Origin: Betaproteobacteria bacterium
GTDB taxonomy: Bacteria > Pseudomonadota > Gammaproteobacteria > Burkholderiales > Rhodocyclaceae
Length of the DNA: 64,000 bases
Reading direction: 5' to 3'
Assembly (NCBI GenBank): GCA_012026885.1
Contig: VEPL01000025.1
Location: forward strand, 1 to 64,000
Within the stretch, counting starts at the first letter, position 1. The number at the start of each line of letters is the position of its first letter. The notes below the pieces were generated by a model. The model made no database searches, was not told the origin of the DNA, and saw only the letters and a list, made by a program, of their open reading frames with translations. Made by a program: the position numbers and the translations under genes. Positions 7,622-17,110 of the stretch are shown piece after piece.

Positions 7622-10600
7622 ATGACCTCCCCGCGCTTCATCCACCTTCGCCTTCATTCCGAATACTCCGTCACCGACGGCATCGTCCGCCTCGGCGACG
7701 CCGTGAAGGCTGCGGCCGCCGATGGCATGCCGGCGCTGGCGCTGACCGACCTCGCCAACCTGTTCGGGCTGGTCAAGTTCTACAGCGCGGCGCGCGGCAA
7801 GGGCGTCAAGCCGGTGGCTGGCGCCGATGTGTGGATCGCCGACCCGGAAGCGCCCGGGGAAGCGCACCGCATGCTGCTGCTCGTGCGCAATGCGGCCGGT
7901 TACCGCCAGTTGTGCGAGTTGCTGACCCGGGCCTACCTCGCCGAGGGACGGCGCGACCGCGCCGAGATCCGCCGCGAGTGGTTTGCCGAGACCGGCTGCG
8001 ACGGGCTGATCGCACTGTCCGGTGCGCAGCAGGGCGATGTTGGTGCGGCCCTGTTCAACGGCAACCGGGCGCTGGCAATGGCGCGCGCCCAGGCCTGGGC
8101 GGCGCTGTTCCCCGGCGCCTACTACCTCGAAGTCCAGCGCTACGGGCAGGCGCAGCAGGAAAACGCCGTGCAGCAGGCGGCCGACCTCGCTGCCGAGCTC
8201 GGCCTGCCGCTGGTGGCGACGCACCCGGTACAGTTCATGCAGCGCGATGATTTCCGGGCGCACGAGGCGCGCGTCTGCATCGCCGAGGGCTACGTGCTGG
8301 GCGACACCCGGCGGCCGCGCGCGTACACAACCGAGCAGTATTTCAAGACCCGGGCCGAGATGGCCGAGCTGTTCGCCGACCTGCCCGAGGCACTCGAGAA
8401 CAGTGTCGAGATCGCCCGCCGCTGCAACCTCGAGCTGACGCTGGGCAAGAACTTCCTGCCCGACTTCCCGACGCCGGACGGCATGTCGTTGGCCGATTTC
8501 CTCGTCGCCGAGGCCAAGGCCGGGCTCGAGAAGCGTCTCGTCGAGCTGTTCCCGGACGCGGCGGTGCGTTCTGCACGGCGTCCGGAATACGACGAGCGCC
8601 TCGCCTTCGAGTGCGCGACCATCATCCAGATGGGCTTCCCGGGCTATTTCCTGATTGTCGCGGACTTCATCAACTGGGCCAAGAACAACGGCGTGCCGGT
8701 CGGCCCGGGGCGCGGCTCCGGCGCCGGCTCGCTGGTCGCCTACAGCCTGCGCATCACCGACCTCGACCCGCTCGCCTACGCGCTGCTCTTCGAGCGCTTC
8801 CTCAATCCGGAGCGGGTGTCGATGCCCGACTTCGACATCGACTTCTGCCAGGACAACCGCTGGAAGGTCATCGAGTACGTGCGCCGCCGCTACGGCGCGC
8901 AGGCGGTGAGCCAGATCGCCACCTTCGGCACCATGTCGTCGAAGGCGGTGATCCGCGACGTCGGGCGCGTGCTCGACCTGCCGTACTCGCTGTGCGACCG
9001 CCTCTCGAAGCTGATTCCGGTGGTCCAGAACAAGCCGGTGTCGCTCGCCGATGCGCTGGAGCAGGAGCCGGCGCTCAAGGAGATGATGGGCGACGAGCGC
9101 GACGGCGAATCGATCCAGGAACTCTTCGACCTCGCCGGTCGACTGGAAGATTTGACCCGAAATGTCGGCATGCACGCCGGCGGCGTGCTCATCGCGCCGG
9201 GCCGGATTACCGACTTCTGCCCGATCTACCAGGCCACCGGCGCCGATGCCTCGCCGGTATCTCAGTTCGACAAGGACGACGTCGAGAAGGCCGGCCTCGT
9301 CAAGTTCGACTTCCTCGGCCTCCGGAACCTCACCATCATCGAGCTGGCGCTCGATTACGTGCGGCGGCTGACCGGTGCGCGCCTCGACCTGATGAGCCTC
9401 GGCTTCGAGGACCCGGCGGCCTACCAGATCCTCAAGGATGCCAACACGACGGCGATCTTCCAGGTCGAATCGGAGGGCATGAAGAAGCTCCTCAAGAAGC
9501 TCGGGCCCGACCGCTTCGAGGACATCATCGCCGTGCTCGCGCTCTACCGTCCCGGCCCGCTCGGCTCGGGCATGGTCGACGACTTCATCCTGCGCAAGAA
9601 GGGCCAGCAGAAGATCGACTATTTCCACCCGGACCTGACCGCCTGCCTGTCGCCGACCTACGGCGTCATCGTGTACCAGGAACAGGTGATGCAGATCTCG
9701 CAGGTCATCGGCGGCTACACGCTGGGTGGCGCCGACATGCTGCGCCGGGCGATGGGCAAGAAGAAGCCCGAGGAGATGGCCAAGCACCGCGAGACCATCG
9801 CCGCCGGCGCCAAGGAGCGCGGCTACGACCCGGCGCTGGCCGAGCAGTTGTTCGACCTGATGACCAAGTTCGCGGAGTACGGCTTCAACAAGTCGCATAC
9901 CGCCGCCTACGCCGTCGTCACCTACCACACCGCCTGGCTCAAGGCCCATCATTGCGCGGCCTTCATGGCGGCGACCCTGTCGTCCGACATGGACAACACC
10001 GACACGGTCAAGATCTTCTACGAGGACACCGTCGCCAACGGCATCAAGGTGCTCGGGCCGGACGTCAATGCCTCGAGTTACCGCTTCGAGCCGGTCGACC
10101 GGGAGACCATCCGCTACGGGCTCGGCGCGGTCAAGGGCACCGGCGAGCAGGCGGTCAATGTGATCCTCGCTGCGCGTGCCGAAGGCGGCCCGTTCAAGGA
10201 CCTGTTCGATTTCTGCAAGCGCTGCGACAAGCGCCTGGTCAACCGGCGCACCGTCGAGGCGTTGATCCGCGCCGGGGCATTCGACAGCATCGACCCCGAC
10301 CGCGCCAGGCTGCTCGCCTCGACCGGCATCGCCATGGAGTTCGCCGAACAGGCCGAGCGCAACGCGATGCAGACCAGCCTCTTCGACATCGCCGACGTCG
10401 CTGCCGAGCACGCGCCGGAATATGTCGCGATCAAGCCGTGGGACGAACGGACGCGCCTGATGGAGGAGAAGGCGGCGCTCGGCTTCTTTTTCTCGGGCCA
10501 CCCGTACAACGCCAGCAAGCGCGAGCTTGCTCGTTTCGTCCGGCGGCCGCTGGCCAAGCTGGAGCCGGCCAAGGAAATGACCCTGATTGCCGGGCTGGTG

Positions 10601-11065
10601 GTCGGCATCCGCACCCAGATGACGCGGCGCGGCAAGATGCTGTTCGCCCAGATCGACGACGGCACGGCCACGGTGGACGTGCAGGTCTTCAACGAACTGT
10701 ACGAGGCCGAGCGCGCCAAGATCGCCGCCGACGAGATTCTTGTCGTCGAGGGCCGGGTCAGCTACGACGACTTCTCGGGGGGCAACCGGGTGGTCGCAGA
10801 GCGCCTGATGACGCTTGGCGAAGCGCGTGCCCGCTTCGCCAAGCACCTGTTGCTGCGCATGAACGGCGGCTCCGACGCGCGCAAGCTCAAGTCCCTGCTG
10901 GCGCCGTTCACCCCGGGGCCGGCGCAGGTCCGCATCCGCTATGCCAATGCGCAGGCCGAATGCGACCTCGTGCTGGGCGATGCCGCCCGCGTGCGCCTTG
11001 ACGACCCGCTGCTCGAGGCGCTGGGCGAATGGCTGCGGCCGGAAAGCGTCGAGATCGTCTACTGA
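7622..11065 (+). CDS. dnaE: DNA polymerase III alpha subunit
   Basis: Replicative DNA polymerase catalytic subunit, 1147 residues, the usual length for DnaE1. The N-terminal PHP domain starts at FIHLRLHSEYSVTDG. The palm carries the catalytic acidic residues in MPDFDIDF (about residue 400) and VKFDFLGLRN (about 562), with the conserved GPGRGSGAGSLVAYSL before it and ALYRPGPLGSGMVDDF after it. The C-terminal third has the helix-hairpin-helix and OB-fold segment (ITGL/IAGLVVGIRTQMTRRGKM). ATG 7622 gives the family-typical N-terminus; ATG 7613 would add three residues but coincides with a TAAAAT motif that looks like a -10 box, so the mRNA may be nearly leaderless. Confidence 0.97.
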   Translation: MTSPRFIHLRLHSEYSVTDGIVRLGDAVKAAAADGMPALALTDLANLFGLVKFYSAARGKGVKPVAGADVWIADPEAPGEAHRMLLLVRNAAGYRQLCELLTRAYLAEGRRDRAEIRREWFAETGCDGLIALSGAQQGDVGAALFNGNRALAMARAQAWAALFPGAYYLEVQRYGQAQQENAVQQAADLAAELGLPLVATHPVQFMQRDDFRAHEARVCIAEGYVLGDTRRPRAYTTEQYFKTRAEMAELFADLPEALENSVEIARRCNLELTLGKNFLPDFPTPDGMSLADFLVAEAKAGLEKRLVELFPDAAVRSARRPEYDERLAFECATIIQMGFPGYFLIVADFINWAKNNGVPVGPGRGSGAGSLVAYSLRITDLDPLAYALLFERFLNPERVSMPDFDIDFCQDNRWKVIEYVRRRYGAQAVSQIATFGTMSSKAVIRDVGRVLDLPYSLCDRLSKLIPVVQNKPVSLADALEQEPALKEMMGDERDGESIQELFDLAGRLEDLTRNVGMHAGGVLIAPGRITDFCPIYQATGADASPVSQFDKDDVEKAGLVKFDFLGLRNLTIIELALDYVRRLTGARLDLMSLGFEDPAAYQILKDANTTAIFQVESEGMKKLLKKLGPDRFEDIIAVLALYRPGPLGSGMVDDFILRKKGQQKIDYFHPDLTACLSPTYGVIVYQEQVMQISQVIGGYTLGGADMLRRAMGKKKPEEMAKHRETIAAGAKERGYDPALAEQLFDLMTKFAEYGFNKSHTAAYAVVTYHTAWLKAHHCAAFMAATLSSDMDNTDTVKIFYEDTVANGIKVLGPDVNASSYRFEPVDRETIRYGLGAVKGTGEQAVNVILAARAEGGPFKDLFDFCKRCDKRLVNRRTVEALIRAGAFDSIDPDRARLLASTGIAMEFAEQAERNAMQTSLFDIADVAAEHAPEYVAIKPWDERTRLMEEKAALGFFFSGHPYNASKRELARFVRRPLAKLEPAKEMTLIAGLVVGIRTQMTRRGKMLFAQIDDGTATVDVQVFNELYEAERAKIAADEILVVEGRVSYDDFSGGNRVVAERLMTLGEARARFAKHLLLRMNGGSDARKLKSLLAPFTPGPAQVRIRYANAQAECDLVLGDAARVRLDDPLLEALGEWLRPESVEIVY

Positions 11066-11161
11066 CGCGCTGCGCTGACCTTGCCGCCGGGCGGCGGCGG
11101 ACTGGCATAATCGCGGGATGAAAAGAACAGGGGGTACACCTGCCGGGGGAGACGCCGGAGC

Positions 11162-12607
11162 GTGCTGAAGGCGCTCGTCTTCCTGCCGGTGCTCGGGGCT
11201 GCCGTGGTGGCGGTCCTTCCGCTGCGCGCGCTGGCCTTGTGGCGGATCGCGCTGGCCTTCACGCTGCTGGTTCTTGGCTACGCCTTCTGGCTGGCTTCCG
11301 GATTCGACGCGGCCGGCCCTGCCATCCAGTTTTTCGAGAGCCAGCCGTGGAATGTCCGCCTCGGTTCCCATTTCGCCCTCGGCGTCGACGGCATCTCTCT
11401 GGCCATGGTCCTCCTCGCCGCTGCCTTGACGCTGGTCGCGGTGCTCGTCTCGCGGCGCATGGAGACTGGGGCGCGCCTTTACTTCACGTTGGTCCTTCTC
11501 CTCGAATCGGCGATGTTCGGGGTGTTCACCGCGCGCGACTGGTCGCTCTTCTATGTGTTCTGGGAAGCGACCCTGATCCCGCTGTTCTTCCTGATCGACC
11601 GCCTGGGCGGCCGCAACCGGCAGCGGGCGGCGCTCAACTTCTTCCTCTACACCCTGGGCGGCTCGGTCTTCATGCTCGTCGCGCTGCTCTTCCTTTACGA
11701 TGCAGCGCCCGGCCACAGCTTCGCGATGGCCGACATGGCCGAGGGCGGGCGCAGCCTGCCGCTCAACGTGCAGTTGCTGATCTTCGCCGGCCTCTTCATC
11801 GGCTTCGGGGTCAAGATGCCGGTCTTCCCGCTGCACGGCTGGCTGCCGCTGGCCCACGTCGAAGCCCCCAGCCCGGTCTCCATCCTGCTCTCCGGCGTGC
11901 TGCTCAAGATGGGTGCCTATGGCCTGATCCGTGCCGCCGAGACGCTGCCCGCCGCGCTGCTGGCGACGCAGGACTGGCTGGCGGCGCTGGCCTTCATCAG
12001 CCTGCTGTACGGCGGCATCCTCGCCTGGCGCCAGCAGGACCTCAAGGCGATGGTCGCCTATTCGTCGATCTCGCACATGGGCATCGTCCTGCTCGGCATC
12101 GCCACGCTCAACGTGACCGGCCTGACCGGCGCCGTGATGCAGATGGTCGCCCACGGCCTGACCGCGGCGACGCTGTTTCTCGTCGTCGGCCTCCTCTACC
12201 AGCGCACGCACAGCCGCGATCTGGCGGACTATGGCACCCTTGCCGGAGGCGCCCCGCGCTTCGCCTTCTTCACCGCCTTCGCGCTGCTCGCCGCGCTCGG
12301 CCTGCCGGGCAGCGCCGGGTTCATCGCCGAGTTGCATGCCCTGATCGGCGGCTACGCGCGCTGGGGGTTCTGGGTGACCCTCGTCGGCGTTGCCATGCTG
12401 GTCGGCGCCGCCTATTCGCTGCGCGTGATCGGCCGCCTCTGCCTGCGCGGCTTGCCGCCCGCCGGCGTCGCCGACATGACGCGGACCGAGACACTGGCCG
12501 CCGGCCTGCTCGGCGCCGCCATCGTCGTCCTCGGTGTCTGGCCGGCGCCGCTGCTCGGCCTGGTGGCGGGCAGCGTCGACCGCATCGGCCGCCTGTTCGG
12601 AGCCTGA
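11162..12607 (+). CDS. NuoM-like proton-channel subunit 1 of a DAB-like complex
   Basis: Polytopic membrane protein of 481 residues in the NuoM/Mrp antiporter family. Conserved charged residues of the proton path are present: Glu in FYVFWEATLIPLFFLI, Lys in GFGVKMPVFPLHGWLP, Lys in LLKMGAYGLIRA and Glu in GSAGFIAELHALIG. It is not part of a complex I operon: no nuoA-K genes lie nearby. Instead its stop is one base before the start of the DabA-type gene, and three more NuoL/M-like genes follow. It likely forms part of a membrane module that couples ion flow to DabA. The start is GTG at 11162. A 16-codon frame at 11118-11168 overlaps this start. Confidence 0.85.
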   Translation: MLKALVFLPVLGAAVVAVLPLRALALWRIALAFTLLVLGYAFWLASGFDAAGPAIQFFESQPWNVRLGSHFALGVDGISLAMVLLAAALTLVAVLVSRRMETGARLYFTLVLLLESAMFGVFTARDWSLFYVFWEATLIPLFFLIDRLGGRNRQRAALNFFLYTLGGSVFMLVALLFLYDAAPGHSFAMADMAEGGRSLPLNVQLLIFAGLFIGFGVKMPVFPLHGWLPLAHVEAPSPVSILLSGVLLKMGAYGLIRAAETLPAALLATQDWLAALAFISLLYGGILAWRQQDLKAMVAYSSISHMGIVLLGIATLNVTGLTGAVMQMVAHGLTAATLFLVVGLLYQRTHSRDLADYGTLAGGAPRFAFFTAFALLAALGLPGSAGFIAELHALIGGYARWGFWVTLVGVAMLVGAAYSLRVIGRLCLRGLPPAGVADMTRTETLAAGLLGAAIVVLGVWPAPLLGLVAGSVDRIGRLFGA

Positions 12608-12608
12608 A

Positions 12609-15590
12609 ATGATGGCGATACCGGAAGCCGACGATCTGCCCCTGCACGAACGGCTGGCGCATCTGGTCGCGCACCTCGAGCACGTGCTGCCGGCGCAGGC
12701 GCCGATCCGCGACTTCGTTCATCACAACACGCTGCACGGCTTCCAGCACCTGCCTTTTCCGGATGCCCTGGCGGCGGCCGGGCGCCTGACCGGGGCGACG
12801 ACCTGGCTGTCCGAGAGCCGCTCGCGCGAGTTGCTCGCTGTCGGCCGAATCCGGCCGGAGGACCTGGAGGCGGCACTCGAAGCGGCGGGCATCGCCGGAC
12901 TCGAAGATACGGTCGCCGCCGGCCTTGCGCGGCGGACGGTGCTGCTCGCCAGCCTGTGCGGGGCTCCCCCGGGGCCGATCGACCCGGCGCTCGCGGCGCG
13001 TTGTGCGGCCCTTGCGGCAGATGGCGATGACCATGCCCTGGCGGACTGGCAAGCCGACGCCCGGCAGAAGTTGGCGCTGCTTTTCGCGCGCCTTGGGCAC
13101 GAGGCCACGCTGGGCGACCTGATCGCCCATCTGACCGGCGAGGATATCCTCGAACGTATCCGTACGGTGCTGCAGCGCCACCTCGCTGCCCATCTCGACC
13201 TCGGCATCGCTGCCTGGCGCAACCCGGCCCGCGGCGAGGGCTTCTACGCCGCCTGGCGGGCGAGCGCCGCAGTCGACCTCGCCTGGGACCTCGACGAACT
13301 GCCGGATGCGCGCGAGGAGATCCTCTGGTTGCCCGAGGATCCCGTCGCCGCGCTGGCCGAGGCCTTGCTGCACCTCGTCCCGGATGCCGCGTCGTGGCCG
13401 GCCTACCTGGAGCGGCTGGCGCTGGAGTTGCCGGGCTGGGCGGGCATGTTCCTCTGGCGTGACCGTCATCCGGCCGGCGGTGACGGCACGCCGGTCGCCA
13501 TGGTCGATTTCCTCGCCGTGCGCGTCGTCCTCGAGCGCCTGCTGGTCGGCGACTGCCTGCGCCGCATGGCCGGTTCGCCCATTTCCCCCGCGGCTTTGCA
13601 CGACTGGCTGGCCGACCGGCCGGCCGAGTTCCTCGTACGCGACGCGCTCGCGTCGCGATGCCTTGACGAGAGCCTGCAGGACCGCGCCGCCCGCCTGGTC
13701 GCCGGCGGAGAGGCAGGGGATGGCGAGTGGGAGGAACTGGCGGCGGCCATCGCCGCACTGCCGGAGGCCGGCGCGGCCGCGGCAGGCGCGCGTCTGGCGG
13801 GCCTGCTCGCGGCGCTGCCGGACACCGCCGTGGAACAACTGGATGGCGATTCGGCGCGGGCGCTGCTGGCCAGTGCCGGCAGCCTGGCGGCCGACACGCG
13901 CGGCCACGTCTGGCTGCTGGCCTACGAGCGCCGCTACCGCGAGCAGCTGTTCGCCGCCCTGGCCGCGAACCGTTCCCGCGCCCGGACGTTGCCGGCACCG
14001 GCGGTGCAGGCCATCTTCTGCATGGACGACCGCGAGGAGGGTACGCGTCGCCACCTCGAGGAGATCGCGCCCGATGTCCATACCTATGGTGCCGCCGGCT
14101 TCTTCGGCGTGGCCATGGCCTGGCGCGGCCTGGCGGATGCGGCGCCGAGCGCGCTTTGTCCCATCGTCGTGCAGCCCGTGCATGCCGTCAGCGAGACGGC
14201 GCTGGCTGAGGACGCCGATCGCCACCGCGCCCGGCGCAGCCGCCGCCTCGCCTGGCGCGAGCGCTTCCTGCAGACCACCCGCCGCTCGCCGTTCGCCGGC
14301 CCGTTGCTCACCGCCATCGCGGCCCCGGCCGCCGCCGCAGCGCTGGTCGCCGGGCCGCTGGCGCCGGCCGGGTTCGGCCAGGCGGTGCGTGGCTGGCGCG
14401 AGCGCTACGACCGGCGGCCGTCCACTGCGCTGGCCCTGACCGCGGAGGCGCCGCCCGCGCTGCCGCCGACCCCGGCGATGCCCCAAGCCGGGTTTACCGA
14501 CGACGAGCAGGCCGAGCGGGTGGCGGCCTTCCTGCGCCAGATCGGCCTGACCGGCGGCTTCGCGCCGCTGGTCGCGCTGCTCGGGCATGGCTCCGGCAGC
14601 CGCAACAATCCGCACCTGTCGGCCTACGACTGCGGCGCCTGTTCCGGCCGGCACGGCGGTCCGAATGCGCGCGTCTTCGCGGCGATGGCCAACCGGCCGC
14701 CGGTGCGCGCCCGCCTCGCCGCGCAGGGCATCGCGATTCCCGAGGCGACCTGGTTCATCGCCGGCGAGCACAACACCTGCGACGACACCGTCGAGTGGTA
14801 CGACCTCGAACTCGCGCCGGCGGCGTTGCAAGCCGCGGTCGACCGCTTTGTCACCCGCCTTTCCGAAGCCTGTCGCGCCCACGCCGCCGAGCGCTGTCGC
14901 CGGCTCGCCTCGGCGCCGCCGCGACCATCGCCCTGGCTGGCCCAGCGCCACGTCGCCGGGCGCGCCAACGACATCGCCCAGGCGCGGCCCGAACTGGGTC
15001 ATGCGACCAATGCGGCGGCGGTCATCGGCCGGCGCGCACTGACCCGGGGCCTCTTCCTCGACCGCCGCGTCTTCCTGATTTCCTACGACCCGTCCGCCGA
15101 TGCCGACGGCCGCATCGTCGAGGGAATCCTGCTCGCTGCCGGGCCGGTCGGTGCCGGCATCGCCCTCGAGTACTACTTCTCGACCGTTGACAACGAGCGC
15201 TTCGGTTGCGGCTCGAAGGTCACGCACAACGTGACCGGGCGTTTCGGTGTCATGGAAGGCGCCGATTCGGACCTGCGTACCGGCCTGCCCCTGCAGATGG
15301 TCGAGATCCACGAGGCGATGCGCCTGCTCGTCGTGGTCGAGCAGACGCCGGAGACGCTGGCCGCCATCGTCGCCCGCCAGCCGGCGTTGCAGGAGCTGGT
15401 CGGCAACGCCTGGATCGTCGTCGCATCCTGCCATCCGGAGAGCGGCGAACTGGCCCTGTTCTGCCCGCGTCGCGGCTGGCTGCCCTGGGCGGGTGAAGCC
15501 GTCCTGCCGCAGGTCGGGCGCTCCGCGGAGTGGTTCGCCGGCGAGCGCGAGGCGCTGCCCCCTGCGGTCATCCTCGGGGCTGTCGCATGA
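12609..15590 (+). CDS. dabA: DabA-type probable inorganic carbon transporter subunit (DUF2309)
   Basis: A 993-residue protein of the DUF2309/UPF0753 family; DabA of Halothiobacillus works with a NuoL-like partner (DabB) to hydrate CO2 vectorially to bicarbonate. The beta-carbonic-anhydrase-like site is intact: C471 and D473 in FCMDDREEG, H660 in LLGHGSG, and C675 in YDCGAC. The 15-residue step between the His and the second Cys is the same as reported for Halothiobacillus DabA (H524, C539). The N-terminus has the family pattern IRDFVHHNTLHGFQHLPF. No transmembrane helices dominate, fitting a cytoplasmic-face subunit. Start is ATG 12609 (or 12612); its stop overlaps the next ATG (ATGA). Confidence 0.9.
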   Translation: MMAIPEADDLPLHERLAHLVAHLEHVLPAQAPIRDFVHHNTLHGFQHLPFPDALAAAGRLTGATTWLSESRSRELLAVGRIRPEDLEAALEAAGIAGLEDTVAAGLARRTVLLASLCGAPPGPIDPALAARCAALAADGDDHALADWQADARQKLALLFARLGHEATLGDLIAHLTGEDILERIRTVLQRHLAAHLDLGIAAWRNPARGEGFYAAWRASAAVDLAWDLDELPDAREEILWLPEDPVAALAEALLHLVPDAASWPAYLERLALELPGWAGMFLWRDRHPAGGDGTPVAMVDFLAVRVVLERLLVGDCLRRMAGSPISPAALHDWLADRPAEFLVRDALASRCLDESLQDRAARLVAGGEAGDGEWEELAAAIAALPEAGAAAAGARLAGLLAALPDTAVEQLDGDSARALLASAGSLAADTRGHVWLLAYERRYREQLFAALAANRSRARTLPAPAVQAIFCMDDREEGTRRHLEEIAPDVHTYGAAGFFGVAMAWRGLADAAPSALCPIVVQPVHAVSETALAEDADRHRARRSRRLAWRERFLQTTRRSPFAGPLLTAIAAPAAAAALVAGPLAPAGFGQAVRGWRERYDRRPSTALALTAEAPPALPPTPAMPQAGFTDDEQAERVAAFLRQIGLTGGFAPLVALLGHGSGSRNNPHLSAYDCGACSGRHGGPNARVFAAMANRPPVRARLAAQGIAIPEATWFIAGEHNTCDDTVEWYDLELAPAALQAAVDRFVTRLSEACRAHAAERCRRLASAPPRPSPWLAQRHVAGRANDIAQARPELGHATNAAAVIGRRALTRGLFLDRRVFLISYDPSADADGRIVEGILLAAGPVGAGIALEYYFSTVDNERFGCGSKVTHNVTGRFGVMEGADSDLRTGLPLQMVEIHEAMRLLVVVEQTPETLAAIVARQPALQELVGNAWIVVASCHPESGELALFCPRRGWLPWAGEAVLPQVGRSAEWFAGEREALPPAVILGAVA

Positions 15591-17110
15591 ACGGCGTGCT
15601 ATCCCGCCTTCCGGATTTCGTCTGGCTGGTGCCGGGCCTGCCGCTGGCTGCTGCCGCCGTGACTGCCGCGCGCGTCCTGCTCGGGCGTGCCCGCGGCGAT
15701 GACGGCGAGCCGCCGACCGCGCGCCTGGCCGAGATCGCTGCGCTCGGCGGCCTCGTCCTGCTCCTCGCCATCGACGTGAAGGCGCTGCTGGCCGGCGCGC
15801 CGGGGCATCGCGTGACCGGGGTCTGGCTGCCCGGCGGCGAATGGGAGGGCACGCTGTCCTTCCTGCTCGATGCCCTGTCGCTGGCGAGCGCGACGACGGC
15901 GGCGCTGGTCGGCTGGCTGGTGACACGATTTTCTGCGGCCTACCTCCACCGCGAGGCGGGATTCCACCGCTTCTTCATCGTGCTCGGCGCCTTCCTCGCC
16001 GGCATCCAGCTGGTCTTCCTGTCCGGCAACGGCCTGCTTGCGTTCGTCGGCTGGGAGCTTTGCGGCGCCACCTCCTTCCTGCTCATCGGCTATGCCTGGC
16101 AGCGCCCGGTGGCTACCGGCAACGCCTTGTTCGCCTTCGCGACCAACCGGGCCGGCGATGCCGGGTTCATGCTCGGGCTCGGACTCGCGGCCGCCTGGCT
16201 GGGCAGCTTCGAGTGGCCGGCGCTGACCGGCGGCCTGTTGCCGGCGGTGACGGCCCGCATCCTCGCCGTCGGCTTCGTCGTCGCGGCGCTGGCCAAGTCG
16301 GCGCAATTACCCTTCACCCCCTGGATCGCGCGGGCGCTCGAAGGGCCGACGCCGTCGTCGGCGATCTTCTATGGCTCGATCATGGTGCATGCCGGCGTTT
16401 TCCTGCTGCTGCGCCTGCACCCGCTGTTCGCCCAGGTTCCCGATGTGCTGGCCGGCATCCTGATCGCCGGGGCGCTGACCGCCGCCTACGCGTGGCTGGT
16501 CGGGCTTGTGCAGACCGACGTCAAGTCGGCCCTGGTCTTCGCGACGGTCTTCCAGATCGGGCTGATGTTCGTCGCCATCGGCCTCGGGTGGACGACGCTG
16601 GCGACGGTTCACCTGTGCCTGCATGCCCTCTGGCGCGCCTGGCAGTTCCTGCTGGCGCCGTCGTGGCTGGCGCTGACCGAAGCGCCGCCGAAGCCGGCGC
16701 CGGCCTGGCTGCGCCGCCGCCAGTGGCTGTACACCGCGGCGCTGCAGCGCTTCTGGCTGGACCGTCTGGCCTTCGCGTTGCTGGCCCGGCCGACCGAGAG
16801 CTTCGCCCGCGACGTGCGCGGTTTCGAGGCGCATTTTGTTGACCCGACGCTTGGCGAAGCCGGGCGTGGCCGCCCGCGCGGCTCGGCGCCGCCGCTGGTG
16901 AGCGCCGACGGGGTGCCCGGGCGGCTTCTGGCACGTGCCGCCGAGGTGCTGCAGCGGGTCGAGATCCACCTGTCGCTGCGCGGCCGCGGCGGGGCGGCCG
17001 AACGCCTGCTGCGCCAGGGCGGCGCCTGGCTGCGCACGGTGGAGAACCTGCTCGAGCAGCCGCGTTACCTGATGATGGCGGTCATGGCGACTTTCGTGGT
17101 GATCCTGTGA
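15587..17110 (+). CDS. NuoL/DabB-like proton-channel subunit
   Basis: A 507-residue NuoL-like membrane protein, the probable DabB-type partner of DabA. It shows the family features: a N-terminal helix bundle, Glu in FVGWELCGATSFLLIGY, Lys in ALAKSAQLPFTPWI, the ALEGPTPSSAIFYGS segment and Lys in QTDVKSALVFATVFQIGLM. It is about 100 residues shorter than complex I NuoL; the last helices and the long lateral helix are replaced by a basic, less hydrophobic region (residues about 370-480) that ends in one membrane segment. The start ATG overlaps the dabA stop (ATGA) and the stop overlaps the next GTG, so all are translated from one message. Confidence 0.85.
   Translation: MNGVLSRLPDFVWLVPGLPLAAAAVTAARVLLGRARGDDGEPPTARLAEIAALGGLVLLLAIDVKALLAGAPGHRVTGVWLPGGEWEGTLSFLLDALSLASATTAALVGWLVTRFSAAYLHREAGFHRFFIVLGAFLAGIQLVFLSGNGLLAFVGWELCGATSFLLIGYAWQRPVATGNALFAFATNRAGDAGFMLGLGLAAAWLGSFEWPALTGGLLPAVTARILAVGFVVAALAKSAQLPFTPWIARALEGPTPSSAIFYGSIMVHAGVFLLLRLHPLFAQVPDVLAGILIAGALTAAYAWLVGLVQTDVKSALVFATVFQIGLMFVAIGLGWTTLATVHLCLHALWRAWQFLLAPSWLALTEAPPKPAPAWLRRRQWLYTAALQRFWLDRLAFALLARPTESFARDVRGFEAHFVDPTLGEAGRGRPRGSAPPLVSADGVPGRLLARAAEVLQRVEIHLSLRGRGGAAERLLRQGGAWLRTVENLLEQPRYLMMAVMATFVVIL

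Noticed and set aside
5691-7625. 644-codon plus-strand frame
   Set aside because: Shadow of the MscS gene on the other strand; Gly/Arg/Asp-rich without motifs.
7451-12337. 1628-codon open frame on the minus strand
   Set aside because: It lies antisense to dnaE and the NuoM-like gene, has a His/Arg/Glu-biased low-complexity composition typical of reverse-frame shadows in GC-rich DNA, and shows no domain.
12321-15926. 1201-codon open frame on the minus strand
   Set aside because: Antisense to dabA and the NuoL-like gene; composition is typical of a shadow frame and no family is recognisable.
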